Source of the DNA: Pseudomonas sp. GL-B-19
GTDB taxonomy: Bacteria > Pseudomonadota > Gammaproteobacteria > Pseudomonadales > Pseudomonadaceae
Reading direction: 5' to 3'
Assembly (NCBI RefSeq): GCF_019956415.1
Contig: NZ_JAHBDK010000028.1
Coordinates: 1 to 64,000 of the forward strand
Length of the DNA stretch: 64,000 nt
Shown: piece after piece, positions 17,999-26,368 of the stretch
Position numbering within the stretch: the stretch's first letter is position 1
How the letters are laid out: every line of letters starts with the position of its first letter
Translations under genes and position numbers: made by a program
The notes under the pieces: model-generated
The model's database searches: none
The model's input: the letters and a program-made list of their open reading frames with translations, nothing else
What the model was told of the DNA's origin: nothing

Positions 17999-18678
17999 CA
18001 GCTGTGCCCCGGGCTGTAGCTGTAACCGAGGCCGCGATGGGTCTGGATCGGCTCGGCGTCCGCCCGCACCAGACGCAATTTGGCGCGCACGCTCTTGATG
18101 TGGCTGTCGATACTGCGCTCGTAACCGGCATCGGCGGCGATGCCCAGCGCATCCAGCAACTGCTCGCGGCTGAACACCCGCTCGGGTTGTTCCAGCAGGC
18201 ATTGCAACAGGCGGAACTCGTGACGGGTCAGGCTCAGCGCTTGACCGCGATAGTTGATTTGCACCCGATCACTGTCGATCCGAAACAACCCCGATGAGGA
18301 TTCGGCGACAGTCCTTGGCGCCATGCGTTTGAGAATGGCCCGGACCCGGGCGGCCACTTCCCGTGGGCTGAACGGCTTGACCACGTAATCGTCGGCGCCG
18401 ATTTCCAGGCCCACCACACGATCGATTTCAGCATCGCGGGCACTGAGGAAAATCACCGGCACTTCGCTGAAACGGCGCAATTGTTTGCAGGTTTCAAAAC
18501 CGCTGATATCCGGTAGACCAATGTCGAGAATGATCAAATCGGCCGGCGTGGCGCGCTGATGGTCCAGCGCTGCCGCGCCAAGGCTCAGCCAGGTCGTGGT
18601 GAAGCCTTCACCCTGCAACGCGAAAATCAGAGTGTCGGCAATCGCCGCTTCGTCTTCGACAATCAAGATATGAGACAT
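17998..18678 (-). CDS. creB: Response regulator CreB
   Basis: A 226-residue OmpR/PhoB-class regulator. The receiver has acidic E8-D9, phospho-acceptor D52 (ILDIGLPDISG), S79 and K101 (VVKPFSP). The C-terminal winged helix (about 130-222) includes LTRHEFRLLQCLLEQPERVFSREQLL and the recognition part RSIDSHIKSVRAKL. It activates creD in the known systems. It is the first gene of creBC and is translationally coupled to creC. The minus strand shows no strong terminator before creD. Confidence 0.93.
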   Translation of the reverse strand: MSHILIVEDEAAIADTLIFALQGEGFTTTWLSLGAAALDHQRATPADLIILDIGLPDISGFETCKQLRRFSEVPVIFLSARDAEIDRVVGLEIGADDYVVKPFSPREVAARVRAILKRMAPRTVAESSSGLFRIDSDRVQINYRGQALSLTRHEFRLLQCLLEQPERVFSREQLLDALGIAADAGYERSIDSHIKSVRAKLRLVRADAEPIQTHRGLGYSYSPGHS

Positions 18679-18737
18679 GGCGTCCTGGCCCGGCAGTTAA
18701 GTGGGCGAACGGTGCCCCAAGGCTGATTCGCCGTCAA

Positions 18738-19259
18738 TCAGCAGTCGGGTTTGTCTGCCGTGAAACGTCGCGCCGGGTTCACCGCCGCGCCGAATTCACG
18801 CAAGGCTTTGGCGCCGATCAACAAAGGGTAGTTGAAGCTGCTGCGGTCGGTCAGGTTGACCTCGACGGTGCGCTTGACGTTGCCCAGGCACAGTTCCAGG
18901 TCAACCACCGGGCGTTTGGTGGGTGCGACCACGTCCGCGTCATCCTCATCTTCTTCGGAGCGGGTCTTGATCTTGCTGATCCGCGCGACCTTGTGTTCGT
19001 AGACCTTGTTGCTGGCGCCCTTGGTGGCAAGGCGGAAACGCACCCATTCTTCGCCGTTGCGGGTGAAGGTTTCGATGTCCTTGGCCGACAGCGACGCGGT
19101 CAGGGCACCGGTGTCCATCTTGGCCTTGAGGACTTCGCCGCCGATTTCCGGCAGCGCGATGTATTCGTAACGCCCATACAGGGTCGGCTCGGCGGCCAGG
19201 ACCGGCAGGGCCACCAGGGAAAGCAGTGCGAGGATCGATTTCACGTAATGGGCATCCAT
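18738..19259 (-). CDS. Periplasmic RimK-C-like aspartic/zinc protease
   Basis: A 173-residue exported protein. The signal peptide is about 6-24 (VKSILALLSLVALPVLAAEP). The mature part is the retropepsin-like fold often annotated as ATP-dependent zinc protease: YEYIALPEI, KAKMDTGALTASLSA with the DTG catalytic motif, then RRPVVDLELCLG-like and SSFNYPLLIGAKAL. The start is ambiguous. ATG 19259 is used here; GTG 19244, preceded by GGATG, would give a cleaner signal peptide. In the family RimB, a homologue, trims poly-glutamate from ribosomal protein S6, but a periplasmic copy must act on something else. It sits just upstream of creB. Confidence 0.8.
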   Translation of the reverse strand: MDAHYVKSILALLSLVALPVLAAEPTLYGRYEYIALPEIGGEVLKAKMDTGALTASLSAKDIETFTRNGEEWVRFRLATKGASNKVYEHKVARISKIKTRSEEDEDDADVVAPTKRPVVDLELCLGNVKRTVEVNLTDRSSFNYPLLIGAKALREFGAAVNPARRFTADKPDC

Positions 19260-19318
19260 AAGGAGTGGGCAGCGGGATTTTAGACCGCTAGCGAGCAATT
19301 CGTTCGTTCCTGAGATCG

Positions 19319-19413
19319 CATCGCGAGCAGGCTCGCTCCCACGGTGGATTGGGAGTACACAAAGTTTGTGAACGACACAAACCCTGTAGGAGCGGGCTTG
19401 CCCGCGAAGAGGC
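19319..19413. repeat. REP inverted pair (class 1 and GGGCTTGCCCGC variant)
   Basis: CATCGCGAGCAGGCTCGCTC near 19319 and TGTAGGAGCGGGCTTGCCCGCGAAG ending near 19411, in inverted arrangement, between the divergent protease and acyltransferase genes. The rest of that gap (19414-19555) shows no further structure. Confidence 0.85.
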
Positions 19414-19555
19414 CAGATCAATCACCACAACAGCTTGACCAGTCCAATTTCACTCAAGCATATCGGTCCAAAGGTGAAACATTCGTCACCCCCGATTTGG
19501 CCTCCCACCCCAAGCTACTTATCATGGCGCGCCCAAATGATCCCAAGAGTTACTT

Positions 19556-20437
19556 ATGCGCCGCCTGCTCACCGGCTGTTTCGTTACCCTGCTGCTGTTG
19601 CTCAACACCCTGATCCTGATCGGGCCGCTGATGGTGTTTGCCCTGCTCAAACTGGTCCTGCCCGGTCGCTTTCGCGATGACGCCTCATCGGCGGTGATGT
19701 GGGTCGCCGAGACCTGGGCCGAGATTGACAAGCTGATCTTCCGGTTGTGCATTCCGACCCGGTGGGACATCCGTGGCGGCGATGGCCTGCGCGTCGATAC
19801 GTCGTATCTGGTGATCAGCAACCATCAATCCTGGGTTGATATCCCGGCGTTGATCCAGGCCTTGAATCGCCGGACGCCGTTTTTCAAGTTCTTCCTCAAG
19901 AAAGAGCTGATCTGGGTGCCGTTCCTTGGGCTGGCATGGTGGGCGCTGGATTACCCGTTCATGAAGCGCTACACCAAGGCCTTCCTGGCCAAGCATCCGG
20001 AGCTGGCAGGCAAGGATCTGGAGATCACCAAAGCGGCGTGCGAGTTGTACAAGCGTCAGCCAGTGACGGTGGTCAATTACCTGGAAGGCACACGCTACAC
20101 CGCCGCGAAAAGCGCCCAGCAGCAATCACCCTTCACTCACCTGCTTCGGCCCAAGGCCGGCGGTGTGGCGTTCGTGCTGGCGGCGATGGGCGAACAGCTG
20201 GACGCCGTGCTCGATGTGACGGTGGTGTATCCGCAGCAGACGATTCCGGGGTTCTGGGACTTGATCAGCGGCAACGTGCCGAAGGTCATCATCGACATCA
20301 AGACCCGCGAACTCGACCCCGCGCTGTGGCAGGGCGATTATGAAAACGATCCGCTGTTTCGCGAAAAAATCCAGAACTGGGTCAACCAGCTCTGGATCGA
20401 AAAGGATCGACAGATCGACGCATTGCGCGCCGAGTGA
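19556..20437 (+). CDS. 1-acyl-glycerol-3-phosphate acyltransferase-like (PlsC family, YihG type)
   Basis: A 293-residue inner-membrane acyltransferase. The N-terminal helix is at about 8-33. The catalytic HX4D box is NHQSWVDIP (about 90-95), the second motif is FFLKKELIWVPFLGLAWWALD, and the glycerophosphate-binding block is NYLEGTRYTAAK. This matches the YihG/LPLAT_LCLAT1-like branch that acylates lysophosphatidic acid. It starts at ATG 19556 after a weak site. Its stop lies 8 bases from the end of the convergent DUF2780 gene. Confidence 0.85.
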   Translation: MRRLLTGCFVTLLLLLNTLILIGPLMVFALLKLVLPGRFRDDASSAVMWVAETWAEIDKLIFRLCIPTRWDIRGGDGLRVDTSYLVISNHQSWVDIPALIQALNRRTPFFKFFLKKELIWVPFLGLAWWALDYPFMKRYTKAFLAKHPELAGKDLEITKAACELYKRQPVTVVNYLEGTRYTAAKSAQQQSPFTHLLRPKAGGVAFVLAAMGEQLDAVLDVTVVYPQQTIPGFWDLISGNVPKVIIDIKTRELDPALWQGDYENDPLFREKIQNWVNQLWIEKDRQIDALRAE

Positions 20438-20444
20438 CGTTGAA

Positions 20445-20999
20445 TCAAATACCGGTGCCGGCGCCCCAGATTCCGCCCAGGCTTTCCAGCAACGAACCGC
20501 CAACGCCTTGCTGACCGAGGAATTGCAGAAGCACCGGGGTAAACAGGCCGATCATTCCACTGTCCATTCCCAATGCGCTGAATGCGTTGCTCAGGTCGTT
20601 GGTGTTCTTCACATTGCCCAGGGCGTTGTCCAGACCGGCGGCTTTGCCGGACGAACCGAGCAAACCGGCGAGGGCGCCCAGCTCACCACCGCCCGACAAA
20701 ATGTCGATTCCCGGTACGCTTTTGGCCAACTCCGAGTAATCGGTCGAACTCAATTGATTTTTGGCCAACCCGAGCATCGCCCCGGCGCCGCCAACGGCTT
20801 GTTGTGGCGTCACGTTCAATTGGGTCAGCGCACTCAGCAGGTCGGCCGTCTGCGGGGTCGGCGCGTCCGCGGTGGCTGCGTTATCGCCCTGCATGCCGGA
20901 GATGGCATTGGCCGCATCGAACAGGCTGAACTGAGCAAAGACCGGACTGGCCGCCAGACACATCAGCGAAGCCAGTGCAAAACCGCGTGAAATCTTCAT
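20445..20999 (-). CDS. DUF2780 exported protein
   Basis: A 184-residue protein with a signal peptide (about 1-22: ISRGFALASLMCLAASPVFAQ). The mature part is Ala/Gly/Leu-rich with repeats of the type LLSALTQLNVTPQQAVGGAGAMLGLAKNQL and a GIDILSGGGELGALAGLLG stretch, characteristic of DUF2780 (VcgC/VcgE-like). The function is unknown and the protein is periplasmic or surface. It starts at ATG 20999, preceded on the minus strand by GAGGATG. It is divergent from the fasciclin gene. Confidence 0.85.
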   Translation of the reverse strand: MKISRGFALASLMCLAASPVFAQFSLFDAANAISGMQGDNAATADAPTPQTADLLSALTQLNVTPQQAVGGAGAMLGLAKNQLSSTDYSELAKSVPGIDILSGGGELGALAGLLGSSGKAAGLDNALGNVKNTNDLSNAFSALGMDSGMIGLFTPVLLQFLGQQGVGGSLLESLGGIWGAGTGI

Positions 21000-21214
21000 C
21001 CAGACATCCTCATGTGCCATGAAAACCGCCCGGCTATGGGCGGCGAAAAACTATGTGTTGGACTGGCATCCCAGGGGATTGTTCCAAGCCTTGGCGAGCC
21101 CCTGACGAACAGTCGAAAAAGAATGTACCGGCGCTGCATCCAGTCTGGCCCCGCCCGCGTATATCAAGCACGGACAGACAATCCTGGCCGATTCCCTTCA
21201 CGAGGATCATCACC

Positions 21215-21805
21215 ATGAAACGCACATCGATCAAAACGCCGTTGATTGCCAGCCTGCTGACCCTTGCCCTTGGTGGCGGACTCGTCCTGAACACCGTGCA
21301 AGCGGCAGACACGAGCCACGCTGTCATCGTCGGCGGCCAAAGCATGATGCCGAGCAAGGACATCATCGATAACGCGGTGAACTCCGCCGACCACACCACC
21401 CTGGTCGCCGCCGTGAAAGCCGCAGGCTTAGTGGACACCCTAAAGGGCAAAGGCCCGTTTACCGTGTTCGCCCCAGTCAACTCGGCCTTCACGGCCCTGC
21501 CCGCCGGGACGGTCGATACGTTGCTCAAACCTGAAAACAAAGCAGCATTGAGCAAGCTCCTGAGCTACCACGTGGTCGCCGGCAAGCTCGACATGATGAC
21601 CCTGGCCGAGAAGATCAAGGCCGGTGGCGGCAAAACCGAGCTCACCACCGTTGCCGGCGGCAAGCTCTGGGCGACGATGAACGGCCCGCACAACATCACC
21701 ATCAAGGATGAAAAAGGTGACGTCGCCGACATCACCACCTATGACGTATACCAGTCCAACGGGGTGATTCAGGTCATCGACAAAGTGCTGATGCCGAAAA
21801 GCTGA
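21215..21805 (+). CDS. Fasciclin-domain exported protein
   Basis: A 196-residue secreted protein with a signal peptide (about 1-31, ending VLNTVQAAD) and one FAS1 domain (about 55-195). The FAS1 H1 motif is PFTVFAPVNSAFTALPAGTVDTLL and the H2 region is IQVIDKVLMP; YHVV lies between them. FAS1 domains mediate adhesion to matrix or partner proteins. It starts at ATG 21215 after CGAGGATC; the longer upstream frame is not protein-like. It is followed by a strong terminator, then a sigma/anti-sigma pair that is a candidate regulator of this gene. Confidence 0.9.
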   Translation: MKRTSIKTPLIASLLTLALGGGLVLNTVQAADTSHAVIVGGQSMMPSKDIIDNAVNSADHTTLVAAVKAAGLVDTLKGKGPFTVFAPVNSAFTALPAGTVDTLLKPENKAALSKLLSYHVVAGKLDMMTLAEKIKAGGGKTELTTVAGGKLWATMNGPHNITIKDEKGDVADITTYDVYQSNGVIQVIDKVLMPKS

Positions 21806-21810
21806 GTCGT

Positions 21811-21847
21811 ACCGCCGGCCCCGCCCATCGGGGTCGGCGGTTTTTTT
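21811..21847 (+). terminator. Rho-independent terminator after the fasciclin gene
   Basis: ACCGCCGGCCCCG / CGGGGTCGGCGGT stem with a CCAT loop region, followed by seven T. Confidence 0.9.
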
Positions 21848-21861
21848 CGAGGTGTCCGGCC

Positions 21862-22506
21862 GTGAATGGAACAACCGAGCGCAGTGAACTAACCTCTGCC
21901 TGCAACCGGTCCCGCACGCAGCCCGCCGCCGGTCCCTCGATTGTCTGGAGAACCGCTATTTCCACCGCCGACATCGATCAACTCAGGCAGCTGTTGGCCC
22001 AGTGTTCACTGGGTGACCGCCGCGCTTTCGAGACGCTTTACCGCAGCGTCGGCCCACGCTTGCACGGTGTGGCCCTGCGCTTCATGGGGCGTCCGGATCT
22101 GGCTGAAGAAGTGCTGCAGGAAAGCTTTGTGCGCATCTGGAACAACGCCTCGCGCTATGACGCGCACCTGTCGGCACCGCTGACGTGGATGATCAACATC
22201 ACGCGACACCAGGCCATCGACCAGTTACGCAAGCACCGCGATCGGCCGCTGACTGACCTGCAAGAGCAGGCGCTGGTGGATGAAAGCCCCTCGGCCCACG
22301 AACAATTGACCAGCGCCCGCGAAGCCAACGCCTTGAACCGTTGCCTGGAAACGCTCGAAGGCATGCAACGCCAGTCGATCACCGTGGCTTACTTTCAAGG
22401 TTTGTCCTGCTCGGAACTGGCCCAGCACCTGGCCGCGCCGCTGGGCTCGGTCAAATCGTGGATCCGCCGTGGCATGGAACGCCTGCGCAGGTGCCTTGAA
22501 TCATGA
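21862..22506 (+). CDS. ECF sigma factor (SigK/RpoE-like)
   Basis: A 214-residue sigma factor with an N-terminal extension of about 40 residues. Region 2 (about 55-120) includes RPDLAEEVLQESFVRIWNNA and TWMINITRHQAIDQLR. Region 4 (about 155-210) includes QSITVAYFQGLSCSELAQHL and the recognition helix GSVKSWIRRGMERLR. The start is GTG 21862 with GAGGTG upstream; an internal start nearer the sigma-2 domain is possible. It overlaps the anti-sigma gene by ATGA. The pairing with a RskA-like anti-sigma assigns it to the SigK-like ECF group. Confidence 0.88.
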   Translation: MNGTTERSELTSACNRSRTQPAAGPSIVWRTAISTADIDQLRQLLAQCSLGDRRAFETLYRSVGPRLHGVALRFMGRPDLAEEVLQESFVRIWNNASRYDAHLSAPLTWMINITRHQAIDQLRKHRDRPLTDLQEQALVDESPSAHEQLTSAREANALNRCLETLEGMQRQSITVAYFQGLSCSELAQHLAAPLGSVKSWIRRGMERLRRCLES

Positions 22507-23177
22507 ACTATCAAACCCCGTCCCTGCGCCGTGCGCTTGCTGCCGATTACGCCATAGGCCTGATGTCTTCTGCCGCGCGCCGGCGTTTTGAGCAGTTATT
22601 GCTGGAAGACGCGGCGTTGCGTGCAGAACTGGCGCAGTGGCAGGAAAGTTTGGCCAGCCTGACAGAAGCCCTGCCGGAGCAACCGGTGCCGGAGCGGGTG
22701 TGGCACGGGATTACCGCACGGATCGAGCCGCAAGTGCTGCATGTTCCGGAAAAACGGCAATTCTGGAACTGGTTGCGAGTAACGGCAGCGGTGTGTTCGC
22801 TGGTGATCGCCGTGACCCTGGGTGTGATTTACAACCGTGACAATGCGCGTTACAGCGCCACATTGATGACCGCCAACGCGCAGCCAGCGCTGAAGGTCGA
22901 AGCGCACGAGGATTACCTGAACGTCGAACCGTTGACCCTTGCGGTGATTGATCCGGGGCAAAGCCTGGAGTTGTGGGCCATTGCGGCAGATGGCAAACCG
23001 ATATCTCTTGGCCTGCTCCCGGCGGGCGGCAAAGGCAAGGTTGAGTTGAACGACGCGCAGAAAGCGTTGATTGGCAAACCGATAGCGCTGGCGGTGAGTC
23101 TTGAACCGAAGGGCGGCTCGCCGACCGGGCAACCGACCGGGCCAGTTCTGTACCAAGGTGCGTTGGCAGCCCTCTAA
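22503..23177 (+). CDS. RskA-like anti-sigma factor
   Basis: A 224-residue membrane anti-sigma. The cytoplasmic zinc-less anti-sigma segment (about 1-85: LRRALAADYAIGLMSSAARRRFEQLL) is followed by one membrane helix (about 92-112: RVTAAVCSLVIAVTLGVIY) and a periplasmic RskA C-terminal domain ending LAVSLEPKGGSPTGQPTGPVLYQGAL, a signature of anti-sigma-K proteins. Signal release is by regulated proteolysis in known cases. It is coupled to the sigma gene by a 4-base overlap. Confidence 0.9.
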   Translation: MNYQTPSLRRALAADYAIGLMSSAARRRFEQLLLEDAALRAELAQWQESLASLTEALPEQPVPERVWHGITARIEPQVLHVPEKRQFWNWLRVTAAVCSLVIAVTLGVIYNRDNARYSATLMTANAQPALKVEAHEDYLNVEPLTLAVIDPGQSLELWAIAADGKPISLGLLPAGGKGKVELNDAQKALIGKPIALAVSLEPKGGSPTGQPTGPVLYQGALAAL

Positions 23178-23180
23178 GTG

Positions 23181-23231
23181 TGATCGTTCCCACGCTTTAC
23201 GTGGAAACGATCAGCAGCGTGGGAACGATCA
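23181..23231. repeat. REP of the CGTTCCCACGCT class (two arms plus an extra half)
   Basis: TGATCGTTCCCACGC TTTAC GTGGAAACGATCA followed by a second arm GCGTGGGAACGATCA. It is the same palindrome class as those beside the RAYT gene at 34.4-35.3 kb. Confidence 0.85.
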
Positions 23232-23237
23232 ACACAC

Positions 23238-23268
23238 CAAAAAAAACGGCGACCCGAAGGTCGCCGTT
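23238..23268 (-). terminator. Rho-independent terminator of fdhA
   Basis: On the minus strand AACGGCGACC TTCG GGTCGCCGTT is followed by a run of T, 18 bases beyond the fdhA stop. Confidence 0.9.
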
Positions 23269-23285
23269 ATGCGTTGCTTGAAGCC

Positions 23286-24485
23286 TTACGCAGCGCTGAA
23301 CAGTTTGTGCGGATCAATCACAAACTTCTTCGGCACGCCCGCATCGAACTCGCCATACCCACGTGGCGCGTCATCCAGGCTGATGACTTCCACGCCGACG
23401 ATGTCGGCAATGTGGATGCGGTCCCACATGATCGCCTGCATCAGCTGGCGGTTGTACTTCATCACAGGTGTCTGGCCGGTGTGGAAGCTGTGGGATTTGG
23501 CCCAGCCCAGACCGAAGCGAATGCTCAGGCTGCCCATTTTCGCGGCGGCGTCCACCGCACCCGGGTCTTCCGTCACGTACAGGCCAGGAATACCGATTTT
23601 GCCGGCCACACGAACCACGCCCATCAACGAGTTGAGCACGGTGGCCGGAGCCTCGTGTTTCACGCCGTCATGGCCGTGGCCGCGTGCTTCGAAGCCTACG
23701 GCGTCGACGGCGCAATCCACTTCCGGTTCGCCCAGCAATGCAGCGATTTGTTCGTGCAGAGGGGTGTCCAGGGACAGGTCGGCGATTTCGAAACCTTGAG
23801 CCTTGGCGTGGGCCAGGCGGACGGTATTGACGTCACCGATGATCACCACTGCCGCGCCCAACAGGCGAGCGGAAGCAGCTGCGGCCAGGCCAACCGGGCC
23901 AGCGCCGGCGATGTACACGGTGCTGCCTGGGCCGACGCCGGCAGTCACTGCGCCGTGGTAACCGGTTGGCAGGATGTCGGAGAGGCAGGTCAGGTCGCGG
24001 ATTTTCTCCATCGCGCGATCGCGGTCCGGCAGTTTCAGCAGGTTGAAGTCGGCGTACGGCACCATCGCGTATTCGGCCTGGCCGCCGGTCCAGTCGCCCA
24101 TGTCGACATAACCGTAGGCACCGCCCGGACGTGCCGGGTTAACGCTCAGGCAAACGCCAGTGTGCATTTCCTTGCAGGAACGGCAGCGCCCGCAAGCCAC
24201 GTTGAACGGTACGGACACCAGATCGCCGATTTGCAGGTTTTCGACGTCGCTGCCCTTCTCGATGACTTCGCCAGTGATTTCGTGGCCCAGCACCAGACCG
24301 GTCTGAGCGGTGGTACGGCCGCGCACCATGTGCTGGTCGGAACCACAGATGTTGGTGGAAACCACACGCAGGATGACAGCGTGGTTAATCTTCCTGCCGC
24401 GCGGGTCCTGCATTTTTGGATAGTCGATTTTCTGTATTTCGACTTTGCCATTGCCGAGATACACCACACCACGATTGCCAGACAT
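23286..24485 (-). CDS. fdhA: Glutathione-independent formaldehyde dehydrogenase
   Basis: A 399-residue zinc- and NAD-dependent dehydrogenase of the Pseudomonas FdhA type. It oxidises the formaldehyde released by dimethylglycine and sarcosine demethylation. Features: the catalytic zinc site VSTNICGSDQH and GHEITGEV, the structural zinc cysteines in CGRCRSCKEMHTGVC, and a Rossmann motif GAGPVGLAAAASARLLGA. Length is exactly that of the family. It starts at ATG 24485 after GAGG. It is the last gene of the glyA-soxBDAG-purU-fdhA cluster and has its own terminator; a REP separates it from purU. Confidence 0.95.
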   Translation of the reverse strand: MSGNRGVVYLGNGKVEIQKIDYPKMQDPRGRKINHAVILRVVSTNICGSDQHMVRGRTTAQTGLVLGHEITGEVIEKGSDVENLQIGDLVSVPFNVACGRCRSCKEMHTGVCLSVNPARPGGAYGYVDMGDWTGGQAEYAMVPYADFNLLKLPDRDRAMEKIRDLTCLSDILPTGYHGAVTAGVGPGSTVYIAGAGPVGLAAAASARLLGAAVVIIGDVNTVRLAHAKAQGFEIADLSLDTPLHEQIAALLGEPEVDCAVDAVGFEARGHGHDGVKHEAPATVLNSLMGVVRVAGKIGIPGLYVTEDPGAVDAAAKMGSLSIRFGLGWAKSHSFHTGQTPVMKYNRQLMQAIMWDRIHIADIVGVEVISLDDAPRGYGEFDAGVPKKFVIDPHKLFSAA

Positions 24486-24590
24486 GCTTTCACCTCGCTG
24501 TTGTTTTTATGTAGCGGTCGCGTCGCCATGGATCGGCGGCGCGTTGATTGCTCGGGTTATTGCCTGTGTCTTTTTGCGTTGTTTGGGAGG

Positions 24591-24622
24591 GCCTCTTCGC
24601 TGGCAAGCCAGCTCCTACAGGG
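24591..24622. repeat. Single REP (GGCAAGCCAGC variant)
   Basis: TCGCTGGCAAGCCAGCTCCTACAGG, the class with a GCTGGC core, alone in the purU-fdhA gap. Confidence 0.8.
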
Positions 24623-24632
24623 GAAACGCGAA

Positions 24633-25490
24633 CTAAAGAACGACGGTTCTGTTGGCGTTCAAAAAAACCCGTCTTTCAATGTGATAACCAACCGCCCGCG
24701 CCAACGTCAGCCCTTCAATATCCCGACCCTTGGCGATCAGATCTTCCGGGTAATGACTGTGGTCCACCGCCTCAACGCCTTGGGCAATGATCGGCCCTTC
24801 GTCCAGGTCGTTGTTGATGTAATGCGCCGTGGCGCCAACCAGTTTCACGCCCTTGTTGTAGGCCTGGTGATACGGCTTGGCACCCTTGAAACCGGGCAGC
24901 AGGGAGTGATGAATATTGATCGCCTTGCCGTCGAGTTTGCGGCACAGCTCGGGCGACAGCACTTGCATATATCGCGCAAGGATCACCAGTTCGGCGCCGG
25001 ACTCTTCGATCACCTGCCACACTTGACGCTCCTGCGACGGCTTGTCGTTGGGGTCCAGCGGGAAGTGGTAATACGGAATCTGGTGCCAGTCGGCCAGCGG
25101 CTTGAGGTCCGGGTGATTGGAAACCACGGCGGCCACGTCCATCGACAATTGGCCGATGCGCTGGCGGTAAAGCAAATCGTTGAGGCAGTGATCGGCCTTG
25201 GAGACCATGATCACCACTTTTGGCCGGTAGTTCGGCGCGGTCAGTTCGAAGATCATGCCGAAATTGGCACCACGTTCTTCGAGACCGGCGCGGAAGGCTT
25301 GCTCGTCGAAGCCGTCGGGCTGACGGAATTCCACGCGAATGAAAAAACGGCCCGAGAGCCGGTCATCGAAGGAATGGTGCTCAGTGACGTAGCAGCCCTG
25401 CTCGAACAAAAAGCGGGTCACCGCGTCCACGGTGCCGAGGACGCTGGGGCAGTCGGCGGTCAGAATCCATGTGTCTGGGGCGCGGCTCAT
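24633..25490 (-). CDS. purU: Formyltetrahydrofolate deformylase
   Basis: A 285-residue enzyme hydrolysing 10-formyl-THF to formate and THF. The N-terminal ACT domain (about 5-80: WILTADCPSVLGTVDAVTRFL) is followed by a formyltransferase-like hydrolase domain (about 90-280) with NHPDLKPLADWH, INIHHSLLPGFKGAKPY and GATAHYINNDLDEGPIIAQG (catalytic Asn/His/Asp set). Here it balances the C1-folate pool charged by sarcosine oxidase, which transfers the methyl carbon to THF. I chose ATG 25490. A REP pair lies between it and soxG. Confidence 0.93.
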   Translation of the reverse strand: MSRAPDTWILTADCPSVLGTVDAVTRFLFEQGCYVTEHHSFDDRLSGRFFIRVEFRQPDGFDEQAFRAGLEERGANFGMIFELTAPNYRPKVVIMVSKADHCLNDLLYRQRIGQLSMDVAAVVSNHPDLKPLADWHQIPYYHFPLDPNDKPSQERQVWQVIEESGAELVILARYMQVLSPELCRKLDGKAINIHHSLLPGFKGAKPYHQAYNKGVKLVGATAHYINNDLDEGPIIAQGVEAVDHSHYPEDLIAKGRDIEGLTLARAVGYHIERRVFLNANRTVVL

Positions 25491-25532
25491 AGTGCGGTGA
25501 CTCCTGTTCGTTATGGGCAACCGCTGCGCGGT

Positions 25533-25581
25533 TGATCGCTGGCAAGCCAGCTCCTACAGGAGCTGGCTTGCCAGCGAAAGC
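25533..25581. repeat. REP inverted pair (GCTGGC variant) with almost no spacer
   Basis: ATCGCTGGCAAGCCAGCTCCTACAGG abuts its complement AGCTGGCTTGCCAGCGA, giving a 45-base nearly perfect palindrome between purU and soxG. Confidence 0.9.
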
Positions 25582-25585
25582 AATC

Positions 25586-26218
25586 TCAAGCCTGAACGCT
25601 AAGCCCGTACTCAGCCGACGCATCCTGCAACCACAACCACCAGTAATCCGAGAAGCTGCGACGGATCAGCAGTTCCCAGGTGTCTTCAGCGGTATGACGG
25701 ATCACCAGTTGCGACTTGGCGAACACCGTGCCAACCGCCTTGCCCACCGGGAAGCTGTTGGGGTGCACGTCGTAGCTGGTGGACTTCATCAGCACCTGAC
25801 GCACTTTCGGGCCGCTGAGTTCGAGGATCTGCTGGCCGCCGCTGACGTTGGTGATTGCAATGTGCAAATCGCCCAGCGCTTTGCGCAGCTTTTGCTCGGC
25901 GGCGAATTCTTCACCGGTCGGCACGATCAGCAGCCATTCATCCGGCCCCATCCATTGCAGGCTGGTTTCGCCTTTGATGACGACGGTCAGCGCACCCGGC
26001 AATTCGATGCCGAGCGCTTTGTGCACACCGGCGGCAAATGCAGCATCGTGGCCATCGCCACGAATGGTCAGGTGGCCGAGGAGTTTTTTCTCACGCACGG
26101 TCACGCCGGCATTTTTGCGGCCCTTGCCCGCCAGGCTGGCGAGGTCGGCATGATGCAGCGACGACTCGGCCTTGGCCCCGGTGGTTGGGCGTTGTTGGTA
26201 AACATTGGCTGCGGTCAT
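25586..26218 (-). CDS. soxG: Sarcosine oxidase subunit gamma
   Basis: A 210-residue subunit of the heterotetrameric sarcosine oxidase, of the SoxG/GcvT-like fold with the family blocks GPDEWLLIVPTGEE and NVSGGQQILELSGPKVRQVL and the end WELLIRRSFSDYWWLWLQDA. The gamma subunit helps hold the folate-binding part of alpha. I chose ATG 26218. It follows soxA after 150 bases that hold a REP pair, and is the last sox gene. Confidence 0.92.
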   Translation of the reverse strand: MTAANVYQQRPTTGAKAESSLHHADLASLAGKGRKNAGVTVREKKLLGHLTIRGDGHDAAFAAGVHKALGIELPGALTVVIKGETSLQWMGPDEWLLIVPTGEEFAAEQKLRKALGDLHIAITNVSGGQQILELSGPKVRQVLMKSTSYDVHPNSFPVGKAVGTVFAKSQLVIRHTAEDTWELLIRRSFSDYWWLWLQDASAEYGLSVQA

Positions 26219-26268
26219 AAAGCACCTTTCCTGAATTCTGTTGGTTCTTGTGGTGGCTGCACTGCCGT

Positions 26269-26338
26269 CATCGCCAGCAGGGCTAGCTCCCACATTCAAC
26301 CGCGTTCCCCTGTGGGAGCGAGCCTGCTCGCGATATCG
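26269..26338. repeat. REP inverted pair
   Basis: The left copy (CATCGCCAGCAGGGCTAGCTCCCACA) is degenerate. The right copy (TGTGGGAGCGAGCCTGCTCGCGAT) is class 1 and exact. The pair lies between soxA and soxG. Confidence 0.85.
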
Positions 26339-26368
26339 GCGGCACAGTCACCACAGGGCCCGAGGTCG

